The position numbers and the translations under genes were made by a program. This document shows, one piece after another, positions 24,622-33,439 of a stretch of DNA of 61,910 nt. The notes under the pieces were generated by a model, which saw only the letters and a list, made by a program, of their open reading frames with translations, made no database searches and had not been told where the DNA came from. Each line of letters starts with the position of its first letter. The first letter of the stretch is position 1. The stretch is from an uncultured Bacteroidales bacterium (GTDB lineage: Bacteria > Bacteroidota > Bacteroidia > Bacteroidales > UBA932). The stretch lies in the NCBI GenBank assembly GCA_900318955.1, contig ONMJ01000009.1, positions 1 to 61,910 of the forward strand, written 5' to 3'.

Positions 24622-24984
24622 ATGAAACAGAGACTAACAGCAAAAGAAGAAGCTCTGATGGATATTTTCTGGAAGAAGGGAGATCTTTGCATCAGGGAGT
24701 TGCTTGACAATATTCCAGATCCTAAGCCCAATTACAACACTGTGGCCACCCAGGTAAAATTCCTTGAGGACAAGGGGTTCCTGAGAAGGAAGCCGATTGC
24801 CAACACCTTTATCTATAAAGTTGCGATTTCAGAGAAGGCTTATCGTGGCGTTACTGTCGGAGATGTGGTAAAAAAATACTATAACAATTCTTACGCTTCC
24901 CTTATATCTCAATTCGTTGAAGAAGAAAAACTCAGAATTGATGAACTTAAGCAGCTGATAGAACAAATAGAAAAAGAAAAATGA
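24622..24984 (+). CDS. BlaI/MecI-family transcriptional repressor
   Basis: 120 residues. Winged-helix N-terminus (LTAKEEALMDIFWKKGDLCI, PNYNTVATQVKFLEDKGFL) with the dimerisation helices at the C-terminus (YASLISQFVEEEKLRIDELK). It should repress its own operon through the dyad at 24554-24574 and be inactivated by the peptidase encoded next, as in BlaR-BlaI. Stop and start overlap as ATGA with the downstream gene, so the two are translationally coupled. Confidence 0.92.
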   Translation: MKQRLTAKEEALMDIFWKKGDLCIRELLDNIPDPKPNYNTVATQVKFLEDKGFLRRKPIANTFIYKVAISEKAYRGVTVGDVVKKYYNNSYASLISQFVEEEKLRIDELKQLIEQIEKEK

Positions 24985-26633
24985 TTGCGGAGTTTCTCAT
25001 TTATGAAGGAAAGGTTGCTGTCCTGATGGCTGTCTTTTACTTATTTTACCGACTCCTTTTAAGCCGGGAAACTTTGCATGCAGTCAACAGGGTAGTCTTA
25101 ATAGCGACGGCCGTCTCTTCTTTTATCCTTCCTATAATCCACTTGACAAGATATCGCACGGTAGCATACCCAGACATTACATTAGAGGCAGGAGAAGGAG
25201 CGATAGACCCTACCGCGCTTACTGAGATGGCTGGAGAAAGCCCTTGGATACTCTTCCTGTTCGGAGTCTTTATCCTAGGGGCTTTTATTATCATTACAAG
25301 AATCGCGTTCGCTATAGTCAAAGTCAGGCGAATCCTCAGCAAAGGAAGGCCGATAATACTTGAAGATGGTACGGAAATAACTGTTATAGAGGAAGATATT
25401 GCCCCATTCAGTTGGATGGGTAGTATTGTCATTTCAAGGGACGATTATGAAAGTGGCAACAAGCATATTATCGCGCATGAAAAAGCTCATATTGCTTTTA
25501 GACACTCTATAGACATCCTAATCGTAGACACTCTATCCGCTTTCCAATGGTTCAACCCTGTCATGTGGATGCTGCTCTCCGATCTTAGGGCTATCCATGA
25601 ATATGAGGCAGATGACGCTGTCCTCAAAAAAGGAGCAGACATAAGAGAATATCAATACTCGTTAATAAAAAAAGCTGTCAGTGGGAGCGGCTACTCAATC
25701 ACTAACAGCTTTAATCACAGTATCCTTAAAAATCGTATTACTATGATGTCAAAACAAAAATCAAAGGCTAGAGCAGCGCTAAAGGCGCTGTATGTCCTGC
25801 CTCTGCTCTGCGGAGCCCTCGCGCTGAACGCGAAAACTGTTTACAAATTTAATGAAAATCCTGATGACTCCAAACGGCAGACTGTCTTAACCCCGGTAGC
25901 CATCTGGGTTGGAGACGATTCTGAGCAAACCAGTGAGGAGCTCAAGCCATTCAAGGTCCCTGAAGGAGTGGTCCCTCTTGATGAAGTTGATATTCTTCCC
26001 GAGTTTAACTTGAACGGGAAAAAGCTCTTCAATGAATGGCTCAGTACAAGACTCCGCCGACCGTCCGGATGCAAGCATAGCGGCCAACTCGCGGTCGCCT
26101 TTATCCTCAATGAACATGGCGAAATCCTTCCGGCAATAGAGGCGGAAGGGATGTGCCCTGAGGTCAGAAAGATGGTCTCGAATATCATAATGGAGACATC
26201 CGGATACTGGATTCCGGCAAAGAAAAACGGCAAAGCTGTCCCAGTCCTTTTGGTTCAGCCTATTAGCTTCAAAGTCAGTAATCCGGACGAGCCGATTCCA
26301 TTTGAAAGAATAGAGTTCTTCGAAAATGTGGAGGTTAAGCCCAAGTTCCTGGGGTCTAATGACATCAGTACCTTTTCTCGGTGGGTCAATGAGAATCTAC
26401 GCTACCCGAAAGAAGCCCATGATAAAGGCATTCAAGGCCAAGTCACACTCAGTTTTGCCGTCGGGACAGATGGCCGCGTCCACAACATCTATATTCTCGA
26501 AAGCGCGGGCGAAATACTTGATAATGAGGCAATAAGAGTAGTATCCGCATCCCCGTCATGGGATCCGGGAATACATGATGGAAAGCCTATAGCAGTACGG
26601 ATTACATTCCCCATTATTTTCAAGCTGAGGTAG
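24981..26633 (+). CDS. BlaR1-like M56 metallopeptidase fused to two TonB C-terminal-like domains
   Basis: 550 residues. Membrane segments at about 8-28, 35-55, 86-110 and 268-286. The M56 zinc-peptidase motif is HEKAH at about residues 166-170 (IIAHEKAHIAFRHSIDI). Beyond the last helix, the periplasmic half has two TonB C-terminal-like units: a diverged one (about 345-435, FNEWLSTRLRRPSGC, QLAVAFILNEHGEI) and a canonical one (about 455-550, WVNENLRYPKEAHDKGIQG, VTLSFAVGTDGRV). There is no penicillin-binding sensor domain, so the signal differs from BlaR1. It probably cleaves the BlaI-like repressor; the TonB units may contact the outer-membrane barrel encoded next. Confidence 0.88.
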   Translation: MIAEFLIYEGKVAVLMAVFYLFYRLLLSRETLHAVNRVVLIATAVSSFILPIIHLTRYRTVAYPDITLEAGEGAIDPTALTEMAGESPWILFLFGVFILGAFIIITRIAFAIVKVRRILSKGRPIILEDGTEITVIEEDIAPFSWMGSIVISRDDYESGNKHIIAHEKAHIAFRHSIDILIVDTLSAFQWFNPVMWMLLSDLRAIHEYEADDAVLKKGADIREYQYSLIKKAVSGSGYSITNSFNHSILKNRITMMSKQKSKARAALKALYVLPLLCGALALNAKTVYKFNENPDDSKRQTVLTPVAIWVGDDSEQTSEELKPFKVPEGVVPLDEVDILPEFNLNGKKLFNEWLSTRLRRPSGCKHSGQLAVAFILNEHGEILPAIEAEGMCPEVRKMVSNIIMETSGYWIPAKKNGKAVPVLLVQPISFKVSNPDEPIPFERIEFFENVEVKPKFLGSNDISTFSRWVNENLRYPKEAHDKGIQGQVTLSFAVGTDGRVHNIYILESAGEILDNEAIRVVSASPSWDPGIHDGKPIAVRITFPIIFKLR

Positions 26634-26672
26634 CATGATATTTGAAAGTAGAACACTCTTTTCGAAACAATA

Positions 26673-29555
26673 ATGAAAAGAATTCTTATATCCATAACGG
26701 CCATTCTGATAGGGGCGGTTGCAGCAAAAGCACAAATCTACATTTCAGAGGATCTTTGGCGTGAATCCTCGTTTAAGATATCTCTAGAAGCGAGGGATTC
26801 ACTGACCAACGAGCCCGTCGCTTTCGCGACAGCGTATCTACAGCCGAAAGGCGACACGATTATTACAGCATTCGCTCTTACCGACCAGGAGGGTAAAGCT
26901 GAGCTCAAGAAAGTGACAAGAGGCGAATACACCCTCTCTGTCGAGATTTTAGGATATAAGAAGTATAGCAAATCACATTATTTCAAAGAGAAGAAAGACC
27001 TGGGAATCATCAAGTTACAGCAGGACAGCGAAGCGCTGGATGCCGCAAGGATTTCCGCAATAGGCAACCCAATCGAGGTCCGGGGAGATACCATAGTCTA
27101 TAACGCCTCCTCTTTCCGGGTCCTCGATAATGCCATGCTTAAAGACCTCATAGAGAAGATGCCCGGGATGGAGATAACCTCTGACGGCAAAGTCAAGCAC
27201 AACGGCGAAGAAATAGACAGGATCACAGTCGGCGGAAAGACCTTCTTTTTCGACCAAACGGCCGCCCTCAACAATCTCCCTGCACGATTTGTAGATAAAG
27301 TCAAGGTCATCAATCAGGAATCCGAATCAGCCCAGTTCACTGGTGTCTCAGACGGGAAGAAGGAGAAGGTCATGGACATAGACCTCAAAGAAGAGTACAA
27401 GAAAGGTTGGTTCGGATCCTTGAAAGCCGGCGGTGGCGTCAATTTTCAGAACAAGAGCAATCCCCTTGCAGAAAAGAATAAAGCTGTTTTTGAATCGAGT
27501 GCCATGGTCTCTCTTTTTAATGAGAAAGATCAGGTCACAGTGATAGCAAACGGAGCTAACGCCTCTTCCGGAGATTCCGGAGTCGCATTTATATTCGATG
27601 AGGAGATCCCGGGTGTCGACGATATGTTCGGCCTTACAACGTCATATGGCGGAGGAGTAAACGTAAACACGGACAGGATCCCCGGAATTGAGACCAATAT
27701 CAACATCAATGTCAAGGGATCCGACAAAGACTCCAAGACTATCTCCAACACCAAAGAATACGGAACGGCAGATACTGCCGATCATAACACCGATGCATAT
27801 TCCTCGATTCTTACCGGCACAAAAACCTTCAATGGAGGCATTGAGCTAAAGAAAAAGGAGAAAAAGAAATATACGGTCAGCCTGGAGTCCTCACTCAGAT
27901 ATTCTGATACTGACAGGCTTTCTCAGAAGACTTCGGAAGTCTCGGCCGGAGACATCTTGCAGAGCACTTCAAACGGTACAGTTTGGTCCAAAACCGGCGC
28001 CTTAAGCTCTAATAACAAGCTGACTCTGGGATTGAAGAATCTATTAGGAAAAGAAAAACGGTCTCTTACTTTTTCAGGAAATTTCAATTTCAACGGCACC
28101 TCAAGAGACAAAACCGAGAACTCTGAGATCATTTATCCTTCGAAGGGTTCCGACTTAAAAGATCTCTCTTACGACCTTTCGAGAAAAGGACATTATCTAT
28201 CCGGAAGTCTCTCCTATACAGAGCCATTCGGCGATTTCTGGGCCTTGCAGACAGTTGCTTCCCTCTCGGGCAATAAGTCATCTGCCAAAGAGGATGCATT
28301 CAATGCAGACAAGACCCTGAACGATTATTATTCTTCTGTTTCTGAGAACCGCTCCTACCAGCAGGACTATATCGCGAGACTTCAATTCAAGAAAGAAGGA
28401 CTCAACGTCCAAGTCGGAGGAAATGTAATTGGCCTCGCGATAGACAATTACGCCAAGAGCTTCTCTCGTGAAACGACAACCGGTGATGGCCGTTGGGACT
28501 GGAGCCTTTCGCCATACATCAGAATAAAAGAATCAAAAGGATCCCACAATCTCAACATCTTTGCTAACGGAAGCACCCGCCGTCCTACCGACACACAACT
28601 TTCCCCAATGCTGGACCTTTCCAACCCAATCAGACTTTCAACCGGAAATATCTACTTAAAACCTTCCATCTCAGATAATTATCAGATATCTTACGACTTC
28701 TCTGACAACAAGCGCCAAGCAGGAATTAATCTCTCAACATATAGCTCAATTATCCGAAGATCAATTGTTTCCGCAAGCTGGTTCGACTCTGACGGAATTA
28801 TGTACAGCATTCCGGTCAATGCCAAGAAACCATTGATTTCTATAAACCTCAACAGCTATTTTTGGTTTCCACTCTCCAGGAACAAAAAATTCAGTCTAAG
28901 AAGCTATGGCTTTTCTTCTTTCGCCTCATCAACAAGCTACCAGAATGTCAGCAAGGTTCCTCGGTTAGATGTTACGAGATTTGTATATTCGGATTTCATG
29001 GACTCCTTCTGGGGCTCAAACGGGGATAAATTCTACAACGGAGAGAGTGGATTCAGCGAGAGCCTGACTCGTACAAGGACAATTTATGAATCTGCATATT
29101 TTATTTATTCGGGAGAGCGGCTTAACGCATCGGTTGGCGGAAGCGTCAATAATGACAAATCTACGTTCTCACTCGATAGCAGGGCAAATACCAACTATTG
29201 GAGATGGGTCCTCTCCGGAAGCCTGACATACTCCACAAAATCAGCATGGGATTTCTCCTTCAGCGGAGCCCACTATAGGTTCAATGGCTATGAGAAGGGG
29301 TTCGGCAACCCATACACCGAACTTGACGTGACAATAAAAAAGAACATCAAAGACTGGTCTTTGACGTTCTTCGTAAACGACCTCCTCGGACAGAGTCGTT
29401 TCTATTTTAATCGTGCCACCGAAAACAGCGTAATAACTACATATCACAACTCCCTAGGACGCTACTTTATGCTGTCCTTCTCATGGCATTTTGGAAAATC
29501 GGGATCAAAACAGGCATCCCGCGCGCAGGATGCCCAATGGAATATGATCTGGTAA
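26673..29555 (+). CDS. Outer-membrane beta-barrel protein with CarboxypepD-regulatory-like N-terminus
   Basis: 960 residues, signal peptide ending AVAAKAQ. Residues about 35-110 form a carboxypeptidase-regulatory-like domain (RDSLTNEPVAFATAYLQPKG), then a plug-like region (LKDLIEKMPGMEITSDGKVK, INQESESAQFTG) and a long barrel of aromatic-rich alternating strands ending in FMLSFSWHFGKSGSKQ. It belongs to the OMP_b-brl_3/TonB-dependent-like group. It lies 39 nt after the M56-TonB gene with no terminator, so it is probably in the same BlaI-controlled operon. The ligand is unknown. Confidence 0.85.
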   Translation: MKRILISITAILIGAVAAKAQIYISEDLWRESSFKISLEARDSLTNEPVAFATAYLQPKGDTIITAFALTDQEGKAELKKVTRGEYTLSVEILGYKKYSKSHYFKEKKDLGIIKLQQDSEALDAARISAIGNPIEVRGDTIVYNASSFRVLDNAMLKDLIEKMPGMEITSDGKVKHNGEEIDRITVGGKTFFFDQTAALNNLPARFVDKVKVINQESESAQFTGVSDGKKEKVMDIDLKEEYKKGWFGSLKAGGGVNFQNKSNPLAEKNKAVFESSAMVSLFNEKDQVTVIANGANASSGDSGVAFIFDEEIPGVDDMFGLTTSYGGGVNVNTDRIPGIETNININVKGSDKDSKTISNTKEYGTADTADHNTDAYSSILTGTKTFNGGIELKKKEKKKYTVSLESSLRYSDTDRLSQKTSEVSAGDILQSTSNGTVWSKTGALSSNNKLTLGLKNLLGKEKRSLTFSGNFNFNGTSRDKTENSEIIYPSKGSDLKDLSYDLSRKGHYLSGSLSYTEPFGDFWALQTVASLSGNKSSAKEDAFNADKTLNDYYSSVSENRSYQQDYIARLQFKKEGLNVQVGGNVIGLAIDNYAKSFSRETTTGDGRWDWSLSPYIRIKESKGSHNLNIFANGSTRRPTDTQLSPMLDLSNPIRLSTGNIYLKPSISDNYQISYDFSDNKRQAGINLSTYSSIIRRSIVSASWFDSDGIMYSIPVNAKKPLISINLNSYFWFPLSRNKKFSLRSYGFSSFASSTSYQNVSKVPRLDVTRFVYSDFMDSFWGSNGDKFYNGESGFSESLTRTRTIYESAYFIYSGERLNASVGGSVNNDKSTFSLDSRANTNYWRWVLSGSLTYSTKSAWDFSFSGAHYRFNGYEKGFGNPYTELDVTIKKNIKDWSLTFFVNDLLGQSRFYFNRATENSVITTYHNSLGRYFMLSFSWHFGKSGSKQASRAQDAQWNMIW

Positions 29556-29558
29556 GAT

Positions 29559-30248
29559 CTATTTCTTGACCGGAGCCTGCGGCGCCGAAGGCATATTGCC
29601 AGGGGCGTTCCCCGGATGAGGCATTCTCCTCCTGGCACCATGCATGCCGGGGAGACGACGCATCTTGATCTTGATTGACTCGGAAGAAGCTATCTCTTCT
29701 TTCCAAGCCGGTACCGACTTTCCTTTAGCAGTCTTGATATCCAGGACCTGACGCACCTTTACCACTTCCGAGGACGACTCCTGCAAAGACTTAGCAAAAG
29801 CAACGCTGTCCGCCGGGGCTCCCGGGGCAATGCGAGGAAGCTTCTTCCTAACCAATAGCAGCACATACTTTCCGTCTTTCCCTCTCAAAGACTCTCTGAA
29901 CCCCGTCATAGACGGCGTTTGCGGAGGCACAACCTCTTCCTGTCCTGATAGATTCTGACCCTGACGGGGAACCACCTGGACCTTTTCGCTCGCCTTATTC
30001 TCATCCAACATCTCTTGAGGATCTTTCTCAGAAGTAAAGGCAGCGATAATCCCATAACCGGGGACTTCATAAGATTTCTTGGTTAAGGATAGAAATGAAA
30101 TAGGAGTATTATATTCAATAACAACTCCTACCGTATGGCCGCTACCCTCATCAACGAGGGTTATGACTGAGTCAGCCCCTTTGGAGCATGACCCAGCCAG
30201 AGAAAGAATTGCTGCAATGGCAGCGAAAATTGCTAAATATTTTTTCAT
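29559..30248 (-). CDS. Hypothetical lipoprotein
   Basis: 229 residues with lipobox LAGSC (Cys21). A beta-rich N-terminal part (TVGVVIEYNTPISFLSLTKK, EVPGYGIIAAF) resembles a small domain that precedes alpha/beta-hydrolases in some Bacteroidota proteins, but no hydrolase domain follows. The last ~35 residues are rich in Arg, Met, Gly and Pro (RRLPGMHGARRRMPHPGN) and probably disordered. It starts 6 nt after the rhamnosidase stop, so it shares that operon. Function unknown. Confidence 0.65.
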   Translation of the reverse strand: MKKYLAIFAAIAAILSLAGSCSKGADSVITLVDEGSGHTVGVVIEYNTPISFLSLTKKSYEVPGYGIIAAFTSEKDPQEMLDENKASEKVQVVPRQGQNLSGQEEVVPPQTPSMTGFRESLRGKDGKYVLLLVRKKLPRIAPGAPADSVAFAKSLQESSSEVVKVRQVLDIKTAKGKSVPAWKEEIASSESIKIKMRRLPGMHGARRRMPHPGNAPGNMPSAPQAPVKK

Positions 30249-30254
30249 AATAAC

Positions 30255-32840
30255 CTATTTTTCAACAGTATAGCTTCCTGCACTGTAATCCTTTGACTCC
30301 GTCTCGCCAGGAAGGGTGACAGTTGCCCTGGCCCCTTCGGGAACAGTGAAATTCCATACCCACTTGTCCCCGACATACTTCCAGGAGCTCTTGATTTCTC
30401 CCGATGCGGACTTGAATGTGGCATCAAGGCTGCCGAGTCTCTTGTCCGGAACCGGTTTCATGATAATATGCTTGAACCCGGGTTCTGCAGGATCGGCAGC
30501 GATTCCGGCGCAGGTCTTCCAAATCCATGCGCAGACGCATCCGTATGCATAGTGATTGAAGCTGTTCATGCCTTTCGGGCCCATTCCCTTTTCAATCATG
30601 TAACTATTCCAGCGCTCCCAAATTGTCGTAGCTCCGTTGTCTACGGAATAGAGCCAGCTCGGGTTCTTCCTCTGGAAAAGGAGTTCATATGCTATATCGA
30701 TCATGCCGTTCTCGGTGAGCACATCCATTAGGATAGATGTACCGAGGAATCCTGTCTGGAGGCAGTTCCCATGATCCTCGAAGTTCTTGCGGAGAGAAGC
30801 TTTCATAGCATCATAAGCCTCTCCCTCGACAAGTCCGTTCTTAAGGGCGAAGAGGGCAGGGGTCTGCATTGTATTAAGGATTTCGGTCACAAACTTTCCG
30901 TCCTCAGTAAAGAAGCGGGAGCGGAGGTAAGCCTTGGCCGCCTTTGCCATTTCATCGAACCGAGCGGCGTCGCGTCCGGTAGCGGCCGCCATATCCCTCA
31001 TCATCTCGGCATCCATCTTCCAGTAGCAAGCGCTCAAGTAGTTCCAGTAATCAACTGTCTCGGGCTTGGGCTGCCTGTGACCTTCCTGATCCTTGAAGAA
31101 TGCTTCTCCGCTATGGCTTTCCAGCGGCTCATAGCTGAGCCAATCCGCCCACTGATAATTGCGATTCTCGTCGATATGGGTCTCGTGGTCGTATTTGGTG
31201 TCATTGGCGTAGTTCATGAATTTCTCCATCGATTCCCAGTTTTCTTCGATAATGGAGACATCTCCGAACTGCTTCCAAACGGTCCATGGGACAATAACTC
31301 CTGCGTCAGCCCATCCGAGCCTCATCATGTCGCCACCATACTGCGCCTTCGGAGCGACACCAGGATAGGCTCCCTTCTCGCTCTGGGAATCGCGTACATC
31401 CCTCATCCACTTATGGAAGAAACTGTCAGTGTTGGCAAAGAAAGCTCCAGTCTCCGTAAACACCTGGGTATCAGCCATCCAGCCAAGGCGCTCGTTACGC
31501 TGGGGGCAATCGGTCGGGACAGAAAGATAGTTCGAAAACTGGCCCCATACCGTGTTGGAAATCAGTTTGTTCACAAGCTCGTTCCCAGTCGTTATCTTTC
31601 CGGTTTCGAGATTTGCGGCGATAGATGTCACAGGGATGGTTTCGACGCTCTTGATAGTCACCACGTCAGTTGCCGTAATTGAAGCATAACGATAGCCGTA
31701 GAAGGTGAAACGGGGATGATATGAAACCGGTTTCTTGGATGCAGCGAATGTATATACCATTCTGAATGCCTCATTCGGAGTGCGCAGATTGAGACGGTGG
31801 ACACTGCCTTCCGGCCCGTCCATTCCGCGCTCTTTCGAGCCGTTGCCGTCATTCATAATCTCGGAAGGGAGGCATGTGAGGACGGTCCCTTCGGGTGCAT
31901 TGAAGACAAATGAAGGAACACCTGCGCAGTTCTGCCCGAAGTCGACAACGAGAGTCTCTCCGGGACGGACTGTCATGGGCGCTCCGGGAGCGAACTCTTT
32001 CTTTATGAAGACTTTTCCATAAGCATCTTCGCTCTCCCCTTCTACTCCTTCCCAGACATAGGCCCTTATTGGCTTGAGTGTTAGGTCTTTACGAAGATAT
32101 ACCTCAGCCCCTTCGGAAGGAAGGAGCTCTCCCGAGAACTCCTCGTTTACCTCAGGAGTAGAAAGCTTTTCCGGAGTCTCGTATCCAGGAAGTTCGCGGG
32201 CATCATATTCTTCTCCGTCGAAAATTGCCGCATGCTTTACAGGACCGGCGATACCGGCTTTCCAATTCTCTGTATCAGTGCCGAAGAGTTCTGATGTGCC
32301 ATCTTCATAGGTAAGGGAAAGAACACCCCTGAAAGCGCATTTCTTTCCGACCATTCCTTCATGCTTTGCGGGGGTCACAATCTTATCTCCCCACCAGCCG
32401 GGAGCAACCTCTACCGAAAGGACATTCTCGGCTCCTGAATTTAATTTCAGAGCAGGTGTGATATCATATGTAAAAGTCCTCTTCGTCTTGGTAGAATGGG
32501 TAAAACCGGGTTTCAAGAATTCCTCTCCTATGGGTTTTCCATTGACATAGAGCTCGTATACACCGAGCCCGGCGGTCATCCATTTCGCCGAGGCTACCTT
32601 TTTGCCGTTCTTCACAGTAGAAAGGAACCAGCTGGAACCATCTGCAGCCCTGGAACCGTCTTTAATTATATCTGTCACTACAGGGGCGTCTGCGGCCGAT
32701 ATCCATTTTGACACTTCCCAAGCCTCGGAGGGCAGGGCGTCTGTCTTCTGACCAAGAGCCTCTTCTACGGGAGCTTTGCAAGAGAAGAGCGCCACTGCCG
32801 CAGCGGCAAAAGCAAATGATTTGAGAATCAATTTTTTCAT
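30255..32840 (-). CDS. Alpha-L-rhamnosidase, glycoside hydrolase family 78
   Basis: 861 residues with lipobox LFSCK (Cys21). Domain order fits GH78: N-terminal beta-sandwiches (about 40-330, with YELYVNGKPIGEEFLKPG), then an (alpha/alpha)6 catalytic barrel. The catalytic-region motif PTDCPQRNERLGWMADTQ carries the general-acid Glu, and the downstream WADWLSYEP and TIWERWNSY segments are conserved. It should remove terminal alpha-L-rhamnose from plant or microbial glycans at the cell envelope. No SusCD pair adjoins it. Operon with the 229-residue lipoprotein. Confidence 0.9.
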   Translation of the reverse strand: MKKLILKSFAFAAAAVALFSCKAPVEEALGQKTDALPSEAWEVSKWISAADAPVVTDIIKDGSRAADGSSWFLSTVKNGKKVASAKWMTAGLGVYELYVNGKPIGEEFLKPGFTHSTKTKRTFTYDITPALKLNSGAENVLSVEVAPGWWGDKIVTPAKHEGMVGKKCAFRGVLSLTYEDGTSELFGTDTENWKAGIAGPVKHAAIFDGEEYDARELPGYETPEKLSTPEVNEEFSGELLPSEGAEVYLRKDLTLKPIRAYVWEGVEGESEDAYGKVFIKKEFAPGAPMTVRPGETLVVDFGQNCAGVPSFVFNAPEGTVLTCLPSEIMNDGNGSKERGMDGPEGSVHRLNLRTPNEAFRMVYTFAASKKPVSYHPRFTFYGYRYASITATDVVTIKSVETIPVTSIAANLETGKITTGNELVNKLISNTVWGQFSNYLSVPTDCPQRNERLGWMADTQVFTETGAFFANTDSFFHKWMRDVRDSQSEKGAYPGVAPKAQYGGDMMRLGWADAGVIVPWTVWKQFGDVSIIEENWESMEKFMNYANDTKYDHETHIDENRNYQWADWLSYEPLESHSGEAFFKDQEGHRQPKPETVDYWNYLSACYWKMDAEMMRDMAAATGRDAARFDEMAKAAKAYLRSRFFTEDGKFVTEILNTMQTPALFALKNGLVEGEAYDAMKASLRKNFEDHGNCLQTGFLGTSILMDVLTENGMIDIAYELLFQRKNPSWLYSVDNGATTIWERWNSYMIEKGMGPKGMNSFNHYAYGCVCAWIWKTCAGIAADPAEPGFKHIIMKPVPDKRLGSLDATFKSASGEIKSSWKYVGDKWVWNFTVPEGARATVTLPGETESKDYSAGSYTVEK

Positions 32841-32886
32841 ATAATGAGGGTATTAGTTTCGAGTTTTAAAAATACTAACTTTTCAT

Positions 32887-32894
32887 TACATTTG
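32887..32894 (+). promoter_or_regulatory. -7 box for the TlpA-like gene
   Basis: TACATTTG, 20 nt before ATG 32915 in the divergent gap with the rhamnosidase gene. Confidence 0.5.
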
Positions 32895-32914
32895 CAAAAA
32901 GACAATCTCAGAAC

Positions 32915-33439
32915 ATGAAAAAGATAGTAGCAATCATAGCATCCCTACTCGCTCTCTTCTTTACTGCAAAGGCTCAGAGCGCCGTTTCCGACGATCCGGA
33001 CGATACTTATGCAACAGAGCTCTTGAAGCCTGGAGTCACTGCTCCGGATTTCACCCTAGGGACTCCGGAAGGAAAGAGTGTCAGTCTTTCTGATTTCAAA
33101 GGGAAGTATGTAGTCCTTGACTTTTGGGCGACATGGTGCCCTGATTGCCGCGCCGATGTTCCCCACCTCAAGGAGATCCACAAGGCTTACGCCTCCGACA
33201 AGGTCGCTTTCTTAAGCGTTTCTTTCGACACGGATAAAGATAAATGGACCTCCTATATCCGCGACAACGGAATGGACTGGGCTCATGGAAGCGAGCTAAA
33301 AAAATGGAAGGAGACAACCGTCTCCTCCCTCTACTATGTCAAATGGATTCCTTCTATCTACCTTATCGGGCCTGACGGGAAGGTCATTCTCGGCACCGTC
33401 GTACTCGATAAGATCGAAGCTGCTCTGAAGGGGCTTTAG
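32915..33439 (+). CDS. TlpA-like periplasmic thioredoxin
   Basis: 174 residues: signal peptide ending FFTAKAQ, then an AhpC/TSA-Redoxin-type domain (APDFTLGTPEGKSVSLSDFK, VVLDFWATWCPDCRADVPHL) with the redox pair CPDC and cis-Pro in WIPSIYLIG. Reduces or isomerises disulfides or heme-protein thiols in the periplasm. A short acidic linker (residues 21-35) precedes the domain. Stop overlaps the convergent P-type ATPase gene by 4 bp. Confidence 0.9.
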   Translation: MKKIVAIIASLLALFFTAKAQSAVSDDPDDTYATELLKPGVTAPDFTLGTPEGKSVSLSDFKGKYVVLDFWATWCPDCRADVPHLKEIHKAYASDKVAFLSVSFDTDKDKWTSYIRDNGMDWAHGSELKKWKETTVSSLYYVKWIPSIYLIGPDGKVILGTVVLDKIEAALKGL

